Shown: positions 31,831 through 44,818, numbered from the stretch's first letter. The stretch is 64,000 nt of DNA from Angiostrongylus vasorum (GCA_018806985.1 JADANN010000391.1:703032-767031); one strand, 5' to 3'. A program made the numbers and translations. Notes: generated by a model not told the origin, from the sequence alone.

Positions 31831-34190
31831 CCTTCTTATGCACGGACCTTCTATAGGCGTCATAGCTAAGATCTGAGCGATCAAACCATTATACTGCGCA
31901 TATTTATTTATATTTGATTTACTTCAGGTTTTTTCCATGCCACCATTGACGAAGGTCTTCTAATTTTGCGCTTGGGTTCGGCTTTTGCTTGAAGATTGTC
32001 GCCTTCGTTATGGGTATATAAATGCTGTTCTTGTCCATACATTTCTTCCTAGATCCCTGGATAGCCGTGATATGACGTTGCCTTAAACCTTTATACATAT
32101 ATGCGTATAAACATTAGGCCAAACACGTATTAAATAAGAAGGGGTTGCTTTGAGGAAGTAAAATGAGGAAGAAATAAGCCACCACATAACTACAGCTCAA
32201 ATAGGATGACTGGAAAAGTAAAGATTAAGTAAAGGGTGAGACAACAATGGAACCACGATTGAAAGGCAATCCTGATAAGCTGTTTCGTAGTGGATGGTGC
32301 ATCTACTTCCGATGGAGTGCTCGATGGTTCTCCTTGAAAGGAGATTGACGTGGCAAGGGATCATGCAGTGCCTTTCGCTATCTAGAAGCGGACAGAGGTC
32401 AAAGGTATGTCAAAAATCAGGGAGACCATTGCTCATCCAAGCTGGTAGCGGCAGCGCACTCATTTTACACAGGACGGTACAATTTTATTCAGAGCAATAT
32501 GGTAATTATGAGATAAAATATGATTGGATGTACGAATAGAGAGCATTCATTGCCAGGTAATAGGTACTTCTATAGACTAGAACATATGAAAATTGTATTC
32601 ATCAGGCACTCGGGTGAGTAGTATTTAGTGATGCAAGCCTTTTTATAGTGCTTAATTTAAAGGCGGAAGATGCCCGAACAAGCGGAGAGGTCCTGGCATG
32701 AATTGACAATATGGCTAATGGAAGGCTGTACGAAAAAAAGCGTTTCTCACCTATATTTTGTAGGACGAGACGTTTTTCTTTCCACGAGTAGCCGGTCATC
32801 TAATCGCTGTTTATCGTTCGTCGTGAATTTTGTGTCTTGTATGTGAGATTAGAGTACGAGAGAATTGTCTTGATATTACAGGTGCAGAGTTAGAAGCTGT
32901 CTCCATGGCATGTGGTGGTCTTATGTGACTTGCTTTAAAAATGTTCTACACAACCTGAGAAATATTACGTCCTGGATTGTCGTCACACTGCTTGGTGCAA
33001 CAAAATCGAATGCTCTTTGTACAGGGTACTATGAGTACTATGACTAGTTTATTGTTGCCTGAGATATTTTTTTCTTGGAGTCGGAATGTAGTCTAGGAGA
33101 AGCGTCCTTGAACCTTTACCACAGGCAGTCGCCGGAGTTTACCTATCGGAAAGAACTTCGCCATCATGCCAGCATTTAGATACTAATATGGTGATTCCTG
33201 ACATGGTTTAGTGTGGTCTTATCTTCGGATGAGAGTAATGAGCCATTTTTCAGCTTTAGAAGAGGTGTTGCAGGTGAGCGTAGAGTAAACTCCCTCGCTG
33301 TAAATCGCAATTCGTCACCTCGTAACGCACCCATCAACGGTGGGACAGCATACACAGTCTATTCAGATAGACTACAAATGTAACATAAATGTATACTACA
33401 AATGTGTTACGATGTACCTAAAGACAATAATAATAAAGGCTTTGAAAACCGTATAAATATAAGACTCTACAGACTTTAAAAAAGGGCTCTCCAAACGTCT
33501 GCACCCCGAGGATGTTATCACTCATCACATGATAACTTCATGGAGAACAAATCTTTCCATCTGTACTAAGCATGGTCCCAGACTTCAAGATAAATCATTT
33601 GCATAACATCGGCAACCTAGAGCAGCCATGGTATCCGACTGCCACAAACGGTTCCTGGTACGTATAAAAGTTTCCCCGTCCTTTAAAGTAATGCCTGTTC
33701 TAGGCTACCACTCAGACAAGGCGTGGAATATAGGACCATTCACTACCGCATAGAAAATCTTATCGGTCCTTTAATGCCATGGTATGCTTCCTGTGTTCTT
33801 TGTCCATTGTTTATAACAATATCTATTCTCAATATTCTGCATTACGAAACTCTCCATAGCACATGTCTCGATTATCCTGTCGGGTCTTTATCAGAACAAG
33901 GCATGCTCTGCGCATTCTAAATTGTGTTTCGAGCAGATATCTCTAACCTTTTCTAGCTCCCTACCTCCAGGCATTCCATAAGCACTAGAGCACAGTTTAA
34001 AGAACGATATTTATTTATCACCTTATTCGTTCCACCAACCTATAGAGAGGTGAACCGAGCGTGTTCATTTTCGCTGATGATGTCTGATACCGCTGTTGTT
34101 TCCTTTGAATTACTTAACTACTTGATTGCAGAAATGTTTGCAATTTCAAGTGAGAGTGAGATTAGTTGCTCAAACAGTGCGTGATACACT
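31831..34190. other. Unassigned 2.3 kb
   Basis: I looked for exons and repeats and found none that I can defend. Short frames at 32294-32539, 32602-32799 and 33723-33920 have no domain. The sequence is not low-complexity and could hold unrecognised regulatory or old repeat sequence. Confidence 0.3.
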
Positions 34191-34197
34191 GAATTCA

Positions 34198-34231
34198 ACC
34201 TCAGGAAGGCGAAGGTGCAGAAACGTTTGCC
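34198..34231 (+). ncRNA. Hammerhead motif H9, decayed
   Basis: Plus strand: CTCAGGA (core G to C), GGCG followed by GTGC, then GAAACGTTTGCC. It is followed by GTACCAACGTCGTATTAGGT, like the text after 22345 and 46587. Confidence 0.42.
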
Positions 34232-34499
34232 GAATAAAAGTTTGTACCAACGTCGTATTAGGTCAGTCATGTAGAAAACCAATATACGCTGTTGTTAGCA
34301 CTCCTTATTGTTCATCTTTTCTATATCTACCTGTCCTGCTAAACATATTATTGTTCATGTTTCCTGTAGAATGTATCACGTCACCCTTCACCTGTCGTTC
34401 CGTTAATCGTCGAGTGACCCTGGCCAGCGCGAGTAAATCTGCCATCTTCCCCTATCGCGTGCGACAGCAGCGCAGTGGGTTCTGATCGTTCTAGATAAT

Positions 34500-37205
34500 C
34501 GTCGAGCATCACATCTTTCTTCTAGGCTCTTCGTGAAGAACTCTTACGATCGCGTCGGTCGTCTTTCAGCAGTACGATTGATGTCCCGAGGAATAAAGTT
34601 GCCAACGATTCTTGTCCATCGATTTCGTTTATACGTATTACTTGTCCGGCCCACCTTATCTTCGACGGTGTGGCGTATAGAACGGCGTCTTTGATCTCCG
34701 ATCGTTGGCACAGGTAGGGGTTTCGGACCCTTTCTCTTACTTGTGTGAAATGGGATACTCCCAGTATGGTCATTTCATCTCCACGTTCAATAACGCTGAG
34801 AAATCACTTATCCTGCTTGCACAGCGACCGGGTTTCTGACGAATACGTTTAAACAGGAAGTATCGTGGAGTTGAAAAGTTGGGCATAGAGTCCGGTGTTC
34901 TTTGTTCTTTTCACTCCATTCTCGATGCTCTTAAAAGCTCCACAAGCCGCTCGTTTCCTTCTGCTCAGCTTTGGTGCTAAGTCGTTCACCATATTGATTT
35001 TTCCGACCTAGACAGAGATAACTGGAGCATTCGGAGATATTCGTTCCGTTGAGCGTCAAAAGGGGCATACGAAAACCAATCCGTTCCTCATGAACATCGT
35101 TTTTTGCGAGATTTGGTCGAAGACCAATCTTTCCACAGGCTTTATCAAAGTCGGCAACCATTCGTTCTGCTTGGTTAATGTTTGGTGTTATAAGGACGAT
35201 GTCATCAGCAAAGCGAAGATGGTGTAACTGCCGACCATCGATTTTCACACCCATATTATCCCATTCCAATGTTCGCATGACGTTCTCGAGGGTAATGTAT
35301 CGTCTTGCCTAACCTCTCTTTTGACGTCAATGCTAATATCGTTGTAGAACGGTGATGTCTTGGTTGAGAAATTTTTGGACACCTCATGAAGAATCTTTAT
35401 TTAATGCATAGAGACTCCCTGACTATCAAGGGCTTCCATGACTGCTTCTATCTTATTTAAATCAAAGGCCTTCTGTAAATCGATGAAAATGAGACAGAAC
35501 GGTCTCTCGTACTCTCGCCATACTTCAATGAGCCTTGTTATCGTGTGGATGTGGTCCATCGTACTAAATCCTTTTCGAAACCGTGCTTGCTCACATGGCC
35601 ATAGTTTGTCCAGTATTCTGTCAATCCTGTTTAGAACGACTCGACTGCAACTTTGTACACTCCAGGCAGCAAAGAACTGGTCGGTAGTTCCTGATATCGT
35701 GGAACTCACTATTCTTGAATCATAGCACGGTCATGCTGCTTTTCCACTGAGTAGAGACTTTGCATTGAGAGAGATAACGTGTGAAGAGCCCAGGCAATGT
35801 GTTTATAAAGAGTAGTGAAAGGTTCTTCTGGTGTTCTGATCTTGTCCTGTCCGGACCTGTTGCTGTTCGGTTTTTAACCGGCAAAATGGCATGTCGGATT
35901 TCGGAAGGGAGAACCGGTAAGATAGTATGACATGTCCGCCGTCCTTTATTTCATACGAGGGCAGCGGGAGTGGCTACTGAATAAATATGAGAAATAATTG
36001 TTAATGCTTTTTCTTCATTGCCTTTCTGTACGCTGTAACTGATCCGTCTGGGCATCGGAGTGCAATTTTCTCGGTTTTGTAAATGGCAAAGCTTCGGTGG
36101 GCATTGCGAATGCTTTTGCCAGCCTATGCAGCTTCGACCGTAACTGCTGCTGTTCTCTCTTTGAGATCTTCTTTTATCGCCTGCCTGCATTGTTTTGCAA
36201 GTTCGGACGTTAGTTAGCGGTTGGCTGCAGCTCGTGCGATTCCACGCTGGCGTATCACCTCGAGTGTTTCTGGAGGCAGACGTCTCTTGGCGAATTTCAA
36301 ACTCTCAGCTTTCATAACACTAACGTGAAGATGTAGAATGAACCGATCGTATTTCTCGTCGATGTTATCGACAACGGGATCTTCCCAACAACCGACTAAT
36401 GAGTTGAATAAGTCCCAGTTTATAGTGGTTTTGAGGCTTCGTTTATGAATTTGGCGGCTTTTTCTCCTTTCTGCGAGAAATAGAATCTTGCAAGAAGGAG
36501 ACGGTGGTCTGATCCCGTGTAGAATTTTTGAGACAATAGCGACATTGGTTAGGCAAAACCTTCTGTTTACTATGATGTGGTCTATTTCGTTTTGGTACTC
36601 TCCATTGGGAGACTTCCACGTCCACCGTTGAGGGCGCGGTTTCTGGAATTTCAAGTTACCATGGATGGTCATGGTTGTCACGATAAACTCAGATAGCCGT
36701 TCACCCTGCTCATTCCATTTTAATCCATGGGTCCCAATGTGACGTTCTTCAGACGTTCTTCTTGGTCCAATCTTGGCATTGAAATCCCCAATGATGACCT
36801 TGAAGAATGTGTGTTCTTCTCTGCGGAACTTCTCCAAGTCCATATAGAACGCTTCGACTTCTTCTTCGTCATAGTTTGATGTCGGTGCGTAAACGACAAA
36901 GATTCTCAAAGCCGGTATTGATCCACATCTTTTTTAACCGTAAAAGATCTATTCGGGTTGTTAGCTGTTCGAATGAATCAATTTTCATGGACAAACTCGT
37001 GTTGACGAGAACGCGGACTTTTCTACTGTCGCATATTTCGAGGAACAGTTATTCTCCGGTGTCACAGACGTTGTTGGATGGGTGGCGTCGTCTCGTCTCG
37101 GCCAGGCCGATGATGTTGTACTTTATCCTTTTTGCTTGCATGAGCAAGTCTTTTATCGAGGACTCAGATGCAAGTGTGCGTGCGTTGTAGGTACAGATCG
37201 CTACT
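34500..37205 (-). pseudogene. RTE-type non-LTR retrotransposon, decayed
   Basis: Minus-strand LINE in 5'-to-3' order. 37205-36910: N-terminal APE endonuclease ([20 protein letters not shown]), with an internal stop. 36909-36214: the rest of the endonuclease in an intact 231-codon frame ([44 protein letters not shown]). 36190-35951: linker. 35709-35401: RT fingers and motif A (RFRKGFSTMDHIHT, FIDLQKAFD). 35278-34931: RT motif C with FADDIVLI. 34773-34522: C-terminal KIRWAGQVIR. Several frame changes and at least one stop separate these, so it is inactive. The endonuclease normally nicks target DNA for target-primed reverse transcription. Confidence 0.88.
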
Positions 37206-38575
37206 TTAGTCCTTTACAATTTAGGCAGCTTAAAAGGTCGTGAGATTTTAGCAACCTCTCCGTACTTGTCTTACCCAACGCTGCCGAATTGGAGGCTCTT
37301 TCGAGGTCAGGGAATAAAGTTCGTTTTTTTTTATTTTGCTTAACTTTTTTAATATTCACGTATAGCCTGTTGAGCTTTGAGCATGGGAGCAGGGGTATAC
37401 TCAAGGAAAGATTACCGGTTTCTCCTAAAGCACACATAGAGCTTATCTGGTGAACGCTACTCATAATCGCTTCCTGTATAGTTCCCTGTCACTTGACTGC
37501 AGGCTTTTGGCCAGATTGGCTCGTAGAATATAATCCGCACAAGCGAGAATGCACCCACACACGCACGCATGAATACGCCTCGTAAATCCAGAAGGTATGT
37601 TCCAAATCGGCACAGCAGAAATAGGGATTCTATTCCCTGGATCCATCTTTGTCTCAGGAAAGCAAATGTTGCTTTTTGTCTCCGATTGACTCTTTTTTCC
37701 GTCAGCTGGGGGACTCCCCACGTAGTCTCGCGACTATCAGGCTCGAGATCTCTCTTATGAGGGAGATCTTTTTTCGTTGCATGTAAGGGTTTAAAACCTA
37801 AGCTTGAGATGTCGAGCTGTCAATTGAAGGAGAATAGTTGTGTGAGCCATAAGACGGCAGAACTACCACACGAGTTAAATCCATGTGCGTTAAAACATTT
37901 TAAGAATTCACTCGGCTAAAAATGTAAATTACGAGGATATATCTAGAAAATTCGGTCATTGGAACTGGTTTCAATGCTAAGGATTGAGGTGAAGTCCCTC
38001 GCATATATCACAAAACCCGATTTCACTTGAAAAAGAGTTGTATTACAAGATGTCTGCTTCTGTCTCTTCTGCTCTTAAATAGATGCTGAAGTGTAAGAAA
38101 TAAATAATGAGCTCAATAGGAGACATCAGCGCTATGTGGTAGGTGACCCTAATCCAATAACTCAAACTTAAATTTGTTGATGGTTTCAAATATGTAAGAG
38201 CACTAGTACGTGGACAGGCATTGGCATGCAACAGTACTATGGTTCACGAAAGTTGTTCGACTCTTGCTATGAGCCAAATCTTTAGGCCATCGATAACCAT
38301 TTTACTATAACCGGAATTAGTAATTATTGAGCTTCCATCTACTAATGTCAGGTCTTCCCGTTCTCGATCTCTGTTCGATATATCATAAATTTTTAAGGAG
38401 AGCTTGAAAACGGTAAAATAATGTTTTCGTCCTTAAATACATCTTTATCCATTGGCTGTGAGTTTTATTCACTGTGCTAATTATCTGATATTAAACGGTG
38501 AAATATTGCTAAATAAATAGAAAATCATCGTGTTGTTCCAATTTTAGTATATGTTCAGGAATGAACGGTAATCCT
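37206..38575. other. Unassigned, upstream of the RTE
   Basis: May include the RTE 5' region at its left edge. Frames at 37201-37760 show no domain. Nothing else is supported. Confidence 0.3.
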
Positions 38576-38579
38576 CCAA

Positions 38580-38890
38580 ACAGTTTACCGCCTCATCGTG
38601 GCTTGGAGGTGTTCCTCGGTGTCGGGACTGCGATGTACAGCAAAGGATCCATCCACTGACTGGCCCTCCCAAGCTGAGAAGGAGTCCGGCGTTTCCATCA
38701 GGGAACCTATCTAAGAGTAAACCAATAACAGGATCCACCACTGTCCTGGTATCAAAGTCGCATGTTGGCAAATCTCCCTTTGATCCACAAGGGCTGCGAC
38801 TGCTTTTCGTGGTGACGACATGAGCCAGACTTTGGACAAGGCTGTCCACGGGTCCGCACAACTGGTGAGGAACGGACCATCCAAGCATCC
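38580..38890 (+). repeat. Repeat family C, copy 2
   Basis: CCGCCTCATCGTGGCTTGGA, GACTGCGATGTACAGC, GGCGTTTCCATCAGGGA, AGAGTAAACCAATAACAGGA, GGTATCAAAGTCGCATG, CAGACTTTGGACAAGGCTGT and CCATCCAAGCATCCAA, in the same order as copies at 57330 and 63340. Confidence 0.75.
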
Positions 38891-40965
38891 AACTAATTAA
38901 CCTGTTATGAACACTTCAACGAATTTCAATGTTCAACATCGCTTATGTTTGTGAAATGCAAACGATATTTTTCTTTATAACACGACCAATTTTCTGGTCT
39001 ACTGTGTTGGTCCAGAACTTCTCATGTTCAATTCGTTCGCTCACAACCATCATCCACCTTAGTCTTCAAGCTTTTCTCGTGCGCGGTGTCGGCTTGAGAA
39101 ACGTCGTCTTCTTTTCGAACGCTGGTGAATTCTGGCCGAGTCACTTTTCCATAGCGTCCAAGATCTTCCAAGATCGAGCGTTCCCAATAGGACTGCACGA
39201 AGTAAACTGTTCTCAGACAATTTTGGTACCAATTTCTCGATTCCGGAGGAATGATAAGCTTGGTGAGCTCGAGGCGGGGTTCGAATCAGCAACGTGCTCG
39301 TGATGCGCGGCACTACTACCACAGAACTGCTCGTTAGTGTGAACGATATTACTTTTTCTGAACGGTTTTTTCGAAAAGAAAAGTTCCTACTCAAGCAATC
39401 GAAATTACAAGTTCATATGTTTGAGATGTTTTCGGGAAATTGGAGATTCTCCATTACATCTTCATGAAGCTGGACGGTTATAAATATCGCGCAATAAGTT
39501 TGGTGCACCCAATGGCATTATCCCTCTGTGAATTAACCAAAGCCTTTGTTCTTCCAGCGTTAACAAAAGGCTACTATACCCAACCGGAGAGACATCGCTC
39601 TGAACCATTTGTGAGCAAGACGTCAGGAGCACAGGGATCCGAGAACAAAGAATTCGACGCCTCTCGCCAACCGACTACTATGTCTTCACGGATCTCGGCA
39701 AATTCCTGTTAAAAAAATGCTTCAGATATCAAAGCCCTGACCGAAACAACATTTAATAGTCCCATCCCCTCTGCCCAAGTCGGAAATTTTATTTAAATGT
39801 TCTGGAAAACTGTTTCTCATTGGAAAAAAACGCATAAATTATATTGGTTTTTATTTTTTATTAATAAGAGTTTTCCAATCTGATATAAGTTGCTTTGAAA
39901 ATACAGGTTAGAACCGCACATCAATTTTCCGAAAGATCTAATGATCCGACCTGTCTCCGTGCTCATCAAGCCTTCCATTCCTCATTTGTTAGAAAATTGG
40001 TGCCAGAGTTGTACGACATCGACCAACTTCTCCCATTCAACATAAAGACGCTTTTGAAGGTTATCATAGGACTACAGGAAGAGTCGTCCCGACTAACACT
40101 TAATGGCATTCGTTACCAATAAGGTGAATCATTTCACTGCCGTTTTTCTGGTGAGTCATTTCAATTACTTCTTGCGCATTTATCATCACCATCCTCTTTT
40201 TTCCACCGCAGCCCTCTACTTACTGTCCGCTCCAGTATCCCAGACAATTCGACAAGTGCAAACAATAGACGAATATCCACACATCGCGATTACAGACGAT
40301 TTAATCAATCCATTCTTTCTTGTTTCGAGACGAGGGGCTCTTCAATGATTTTCAGGAATGGAACTAAATAAATTAGTGTCTGATGGAGACAGCTGGAGAA
40401 TTTGAAACTTTTTAAGGAGACGAACTGCTTGTCAGAAAGCTCTTATGTATTCGCTGAGATTTCGGTGTTATACCTTCTTTGGTTTCGTCGAATTTAGTTC
40501 GTAGTTTTGTCAGTGAGACCAGAAATATCTTGCATGATATCGATACATTTACAAAAGCAGGTGTAATGGAACAACTAATAAATAACTCTTGCAAACGCGT
40601 TAGTGCCTCACCGTAAATGGGATTATTCGGAGTCCTGGAAATGAGTTCGATGTTTCCGTCCCGCAGTCCAACAATGAATGAGCCATCATCACCATCCATT
40701 GCAAAAAGACTATAGTTTAGGATCTTTTAAGTGAAGATTGTGGAGCTACGAAAGAACTGGTGAACACCGTTTCATTCTGGTGGAACATTTCGTACAGACG
40801 ATGTGAGAAGGTGGCAATCATTGTTTGCCTCCATCTTTCGAGGTACTGTTTTACGGACCCACATTTAATTGTATGTCTAAAAAGCACGACATTGCTCGGA
40901 AAACTATAGTGCATTCGCAGTTAGGAGGAAAAGATATGCTCAAGAGTGTTTCTGCACGTGCAATA
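38891..40965. other. Unassigned, two SINE fragments
   Basis: Small pieces of SINE family A occur at 39210-39262 (minus; CTTGGTGAGC, GGTACCAATTTCTCGATTCC) and 39947-40012 (plus; CAAGCCTTCCATTCCTC, AAATTGGTGCCAGA). Frames at 38929-39303, 40103-40348 and 40412-40699 have no recognised domain. Confidence 0.4.
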
Positions 40966-40970
40966 ATAAT

Positions 40971-41130
40971 GAAGATGCGCCGTGCTTTCGGTTTCATTAA
41001 GCGTCGTTTGGAGGTGAATGGATGCATATCTTCCCATTGTAATGACTCGCGGTGGCCTACCGATGCTTGGGCTAGTGCTCTTATGCTCCCAGACAAGTCC
41101 GGTACCAATTAGCCGAACCCGGAGGAATTG
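40971..41130 (-). mobile_element. SINE family A, copy 15, 5'-truncated
   Basis: GAAGATGCGCCGTGCTTTCG, CATTAAGCGTCGTTTGGAGG, ACTCGCGGTGGCCTACCGAT and AAGTCCGGTACCAATTAGCC. It stops at the GGAGGAATTG block, and RTE RT sequence follows within a few bases. Confidence 0.75.
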
Positions 41131-41134
41131 AATT

Positions 41135-41445
41135 CCCTTCACCGGAGCTTAGCGTTGCGGTAGAAAGCATCAAAAGAGGCACAGCTCCAGAATCCGATAA
41201 TATTACCGCTGACTTCCTCAGAGCTGGAAGCAACAATTTACATATAATTCTCGCAAACCATATGACAGCCTACCTTCAAAGGGAAAAAGTGCTAGATCAG
41301 TGGAGGACGTCGCGCACAGTCGTTCTGCCGAAGAAATGTGACCGAAGGGATCTTCGTAACTATCGTCCCATATGCTTGTTGAGTGTACTCTACAAGCTGT
41401 TCACGAAAAATTATCCTCTTGCGCATATCAAGGACATTGGATGAG
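41135..41445 (+). pseudogene. RTE RT segment, inverted relative to neighbour
   Basis: Plus-strand translation gives VAVESIKRGTAPESDNITAD, FLRAGSNNLHIILANHMT, DQWRTSRTVVLPKKCDRRDL and NYRPICLLSVLYKLFTK, an RTE RT N-terminal region (linker end to motif 1). The next part would read KIILSRISRTLDE after a one-base correction. The piece that should precede it lies immediately to the right on the opposite strand. Confidence 0.82.
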
Positions 41446-41449
41446 GCTT

Positions 41450-42805
41450 AGTATTTCTCTAGCTGGGATATTAGGCTCCAGGATGGGGATTGTGGAACAG
41501 AAAAGGTTAGTGTAGAACGTTTCCTTTATTAATTGCATATCATAGCGGAAAATTTTGACGATCCCATCTTCGTTTATCAGTTCTGACAGCGGAACATAAT
41601 AGTCACACAAGTTCCGACAACATTTTTTCACACTGCTTCTTTTTCTTTGCTGCTTACAGTAGTTTCTTCTGCTCGTACCAATATAGATCTTCCTGCAGAG
41701 CACTTTTACAGCCGGCATTTATTGCTAGCAGTATTAAAGGTGTTGCTGTAGGAACAAGCTTCAGTTTCCTTCTTTTTTCGAGCAACTCCCCAGTATTAAT
41801 AGAGATGCGATCCGATCTTCTTGCTTGAGGAACTGAGGCGAATTCGGCACAGCTTTTCAGTCCTTCGAAAGGCAGCTTTGGTCGGGTCTTCTTTAATCTA
41901 CCGGTCTCATTTGGATAGGATTTCGTTCACATGCTCTCGTCGTATACCGCTACAGTTTTTTCCTTGTGGTCGAACACATGAATTCTTTTCCAGCTTGCGG
42001 CTGAATCGAGTCTTCGCACGAAGAAGTCGGTGATCGGAACCACTACAGAATGACGGGACTACCGATGTGTCAAGTAGGCACCATCCTCTCTTTGTCGGAA
42101 TGGTGGTCGATCTCCACGTGAGTTACGCCGTTAGGAAACCCCATGTCCAGCGACTGCTTTCTTTCTTGTGGAAAAACGAGTTTACATGGAAGAGGCATGC
42201 TTCAGAAAAGATTCCAGCGAGATGTTTTCCATTCTCATTTCTTTCTCTTAATCCAAAATTTCGGGCTCCTATTCGTTCTCATTGGCCTTTCTTATTCTAG
42301 CGTCGAAATCTCCGAAAAAAAATTTGTTGTATTGCTTATCATTGCGAATAACTCCCTTAAACTGATAGTACAACTGATCTGATTCGTATTCATCACCTGG
42401 ATCGGATAATGAGTACCAATTCATGATTACGACCTTCTAACGACGCGTTGGATGAAGGCAGGCGACGGCTATGTGAGGATGAAGATCTCGTGTGGACAAC
42501 AAAGCCTACGCCGCCGATATTTCGTGACGAACCTTCTCTCCACGGATCACAAGAGTCCCGTTGTTTAGTTGGCGCATATCGGTCTTCTTAAATTTTGTTT
42601 CTTGTACTGCAATCATATGAAATTTAATGCGATCTGCCGCTACAAGAAGGGCGTGAAGATCGGCGTCTGTGGAGAGTGTTCTGGCGTTGTACGTGCAGAG
42701 TAAGAGACGATTTCCGTGGCGAGTTGTACGCGTGTTCGTCAGATCTGGTTCCAGTGACGTCTTGCGTGGCTCGAGATTTTGTGGTCTCTTATGCAGAAAC
42801 ACCCA
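41450..42805 (-). pseudogene. RTE endonuclease and linker, decayed
   Basis: Minus strand, from 42805: [39 protein letters not shown], then SRNIGGVGFVVHTRS, GDFDARIRKANENE, RWTWGFPNGVTHVEIDHH, SGSDHRLLRAKTRFSRKLEK, and finally the linker KVLCRKIYIGTSRRN...PNIPAREILSLIQCP at 41718-41450. Frames shift repeatedly. The linker ends exactly where the inverted RT segment at 41445 begins. Confidence 0.82.
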
Positions 42806-43670
42806 TTGTGCGGGGTACTGAGGCTGGCCTATTGCTGGTTGTGCAATTTGGTCTTCTCTGGAGTCGTGACTTAACCTTGGAAGGGCGTATCCGGGTTTTC
42901 ACCACGATGTGGATCCGAAGGAGGTGTGCTTCCATCGACGAATCCTTTGCTCGGTCTTCCAAACAGTTGATTCGGAGAAGATGTGGAAACTCAAACTTGG
43001 GCAATTAAACCATCAAAATGTTTGCGGAATAAATATGTGGAGAAAACCTCGTGTTAGCTTGTAAATAAGGAAGAATGTATTTATAACCTTTATTATCACG
43101 GCCTTTTAGTATATCATAGAACATTTATAGAAGACATTCATATTACATTTATACTCCACCTGAATATTCTGTGTATGCCGCCTCACCCGGGGGGGAGGAG
43201 TGCACTGCGAAGTGTCGAGCTACCATTTACAGCAAAGGAGTTTATCCCACCCTCACCTTCACACCTGTTCCTGTGCTGGGGGAACCGTTCACTCTCATTC
43301 GAAGATGACATAAAAGCAAACCATGTTAGGAATCACCGTCGTACTAACATCTGAATGTTGGAAAGGTGCAAATCTTCTTCTGATACGCAGTATCCAGCAA
43401 CATCCTACGGTGACGGGTTAAAGAAGCTTCTGCTAGACTTCCCCATGACTTCAGGAAACAACAACTTTCTCCTTCAACCATAAACAAGCCATTAGTATCC
43501 TGCATAATAGCATTTTTTTTTGTTACGTCAAGCAGTGATACAACAGTCAAGGTGCTACTGTATCTCATGTGACGTAAAACATTTTTTGAAACGCCATGGA
43601 GACCGTTTCTTACTCTGTACCTTTAATATCAATACAGTTTTCTGCGCTCGTTCATGTTTCTTTTTAAATC
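42806..43670. other. Unassigned stretch
   Basis: The RTE 5' region may continue a short way; the remainder has no gene. A block near 43165-43290 (GCCGCCTCACCCGGG, TTTACAGCAAAGGAG) is weakly reminiscent of family C. Confidence 0.3.
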
Positions 43671-43742
43671 GCATGGTGGCTCAGCGGCAGAATGCTTGCC
43701 TGCAACGCGAGCGACCTTGTTTCAATTTCCGGCCAAAGCGCC
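43671..43742 (+). tRNA. tRNA-Gly-like relic, anticodon now GCA
   Basis: Starts GCATGGTGGCTCAGCGGCAG, with an intact A-box-like region and D-loop, then an anticodon stem CTTGC/GCGAG that pairs and a seven-base loop CTGCAAC. Overall it follows eukaryotic tRNA-Gly(GCC), whose loop is CTGCCAC; the change C to A converts the anticodon to GCA (Cys). The T-arm is damaged (TTTCAATTT instead of TTCGANT, stem poorly paired) and the 3' acceptor half does not pair well with 5' GCATGGT. Most likely a pseudogene or a SINE-like tRNA relic. Confidence 0.6.
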
Positions 43743-44395
43743 ATATGTATTAGTTGGAGCAGTGGAATATTAGTATAGAAGTGTTGTTTAGGTTGTTTCG
43801 CTGAGCGTTGAGTTCAAGTCGGTTTGGCAAGTGCAAATGTAACAGTAGATATAGTGAAGTATACGCTTCCGAGTCGACACCGAATAATTGTTACCTCGAA
43901 GTGGAATGCTCGACTTTGTACGAGTTTGCCACCCAGGAATTTTCACGTAGCCACAGAGAACGATCTTGAGCTTGAAGTGTAATGGTTTATGACGATAATA
44001 ACGACACAACATTAACAATCTGACGACATCTAGTTGAGCAAACGGGCAAGGGCGATGCACTTGAGCGAAGCTGGGGAACAATGGAACACTCCCCGGTAAT
44101 AAGCGAAGCTTTCGCAGAAGAAACCAGAGACCACGCTGAAACAAAGCTTCTATAATGTTTTTTTCTTTAGTATAACCTGGTAAAGCTGCTTTAAACCAAG
44201 ACACGACACATGGGGAAAAGTACATCAGATAAGACGGTATGCAAGATGCTGTGCTACTATATGGTTCACGAGATTGCTATTCAAAGCTTCTACGGACTTT
44301 CCACGTCCCAATTTCTGTTAACATTGGCAGTGATCAGCAATTACTTATATTCATTTTGGTAAACACGAGTTGTTATTTTTATTTCTTTATTTATG
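43743..44395. other. Unassigned stretch
   Basis: The minus open frame 43788-44225 (145 codons) is non-repetitive but shows no domain or plausible splice context. Treated as chance. Confidence 0.3.
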
Positions 44396-44400
44396 CACAA

Positions 44401-44436
44401 GCTGACGTTTCGGTGGATTTCACCTTCCCCAGAGCC
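44401..44436 (-). ncRNA. Hammerhead motif H10 with covarying stem II
   Basis: Minus strand: stem I GGCT/AGC, CTGGGGA (core A to G), stem II GGTG/CACC with the same AAATC loop as H1, then GAAA and ACGT and C. Relative to H1 (GGCG/CGCC) one C-G pair has become T-A on both sides, a compensatory change supporting a selected RNA stem. Confidence 0.66.
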
Positions 44437-44569
44437 TGGAAAGGTCTAGTTTACTGCAATCTACCCAGCAAACACCTCCATGACTAAACAGAGAAAATGC
44501 TATACCAAGAATTCAATCACATCAATTGGAAGACTCATAGAAAGAGGTGACTGTGAATAGAGACTCTTC

Positions 44570-44712
44570 TGTGATACAACCACAATGATGCTGAGATATT
44601 TGCAAAATTTCGGACAGCAGGTGTCTGCGGTGGAGTACGAACGCGCTGTTACCCTTTCCGGGGGCTAACGCGTTTACCACCACATCATGCGAGTCTTTCT
44701 TTCGCCTCTCTC
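44570..44712 (-). repeat. Fold-back family B, inserted in PLE
   Basis: ACAACCACAATGATGCTGAG, ATATTTGCAAAATTTCGGAC, GTACGAACGCGCTGTTACCC, GGGGGCTAACGCGTTTACCA, CACCACATCATGCGAG. A short version lacking the CAGCTAGTT...GATCTGGGG half. Confidence 0.72.
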
Positions 44713-44818
44713 TCACACTATTCTGTGTTCAATGTGATTTAAACCTTGCTTTAGCATTTCCTCTGTTTGGCTATGGATGTGTTTGGCTGAGTGGATTGCG
44801 ATCAACTTGACCTTTCCA

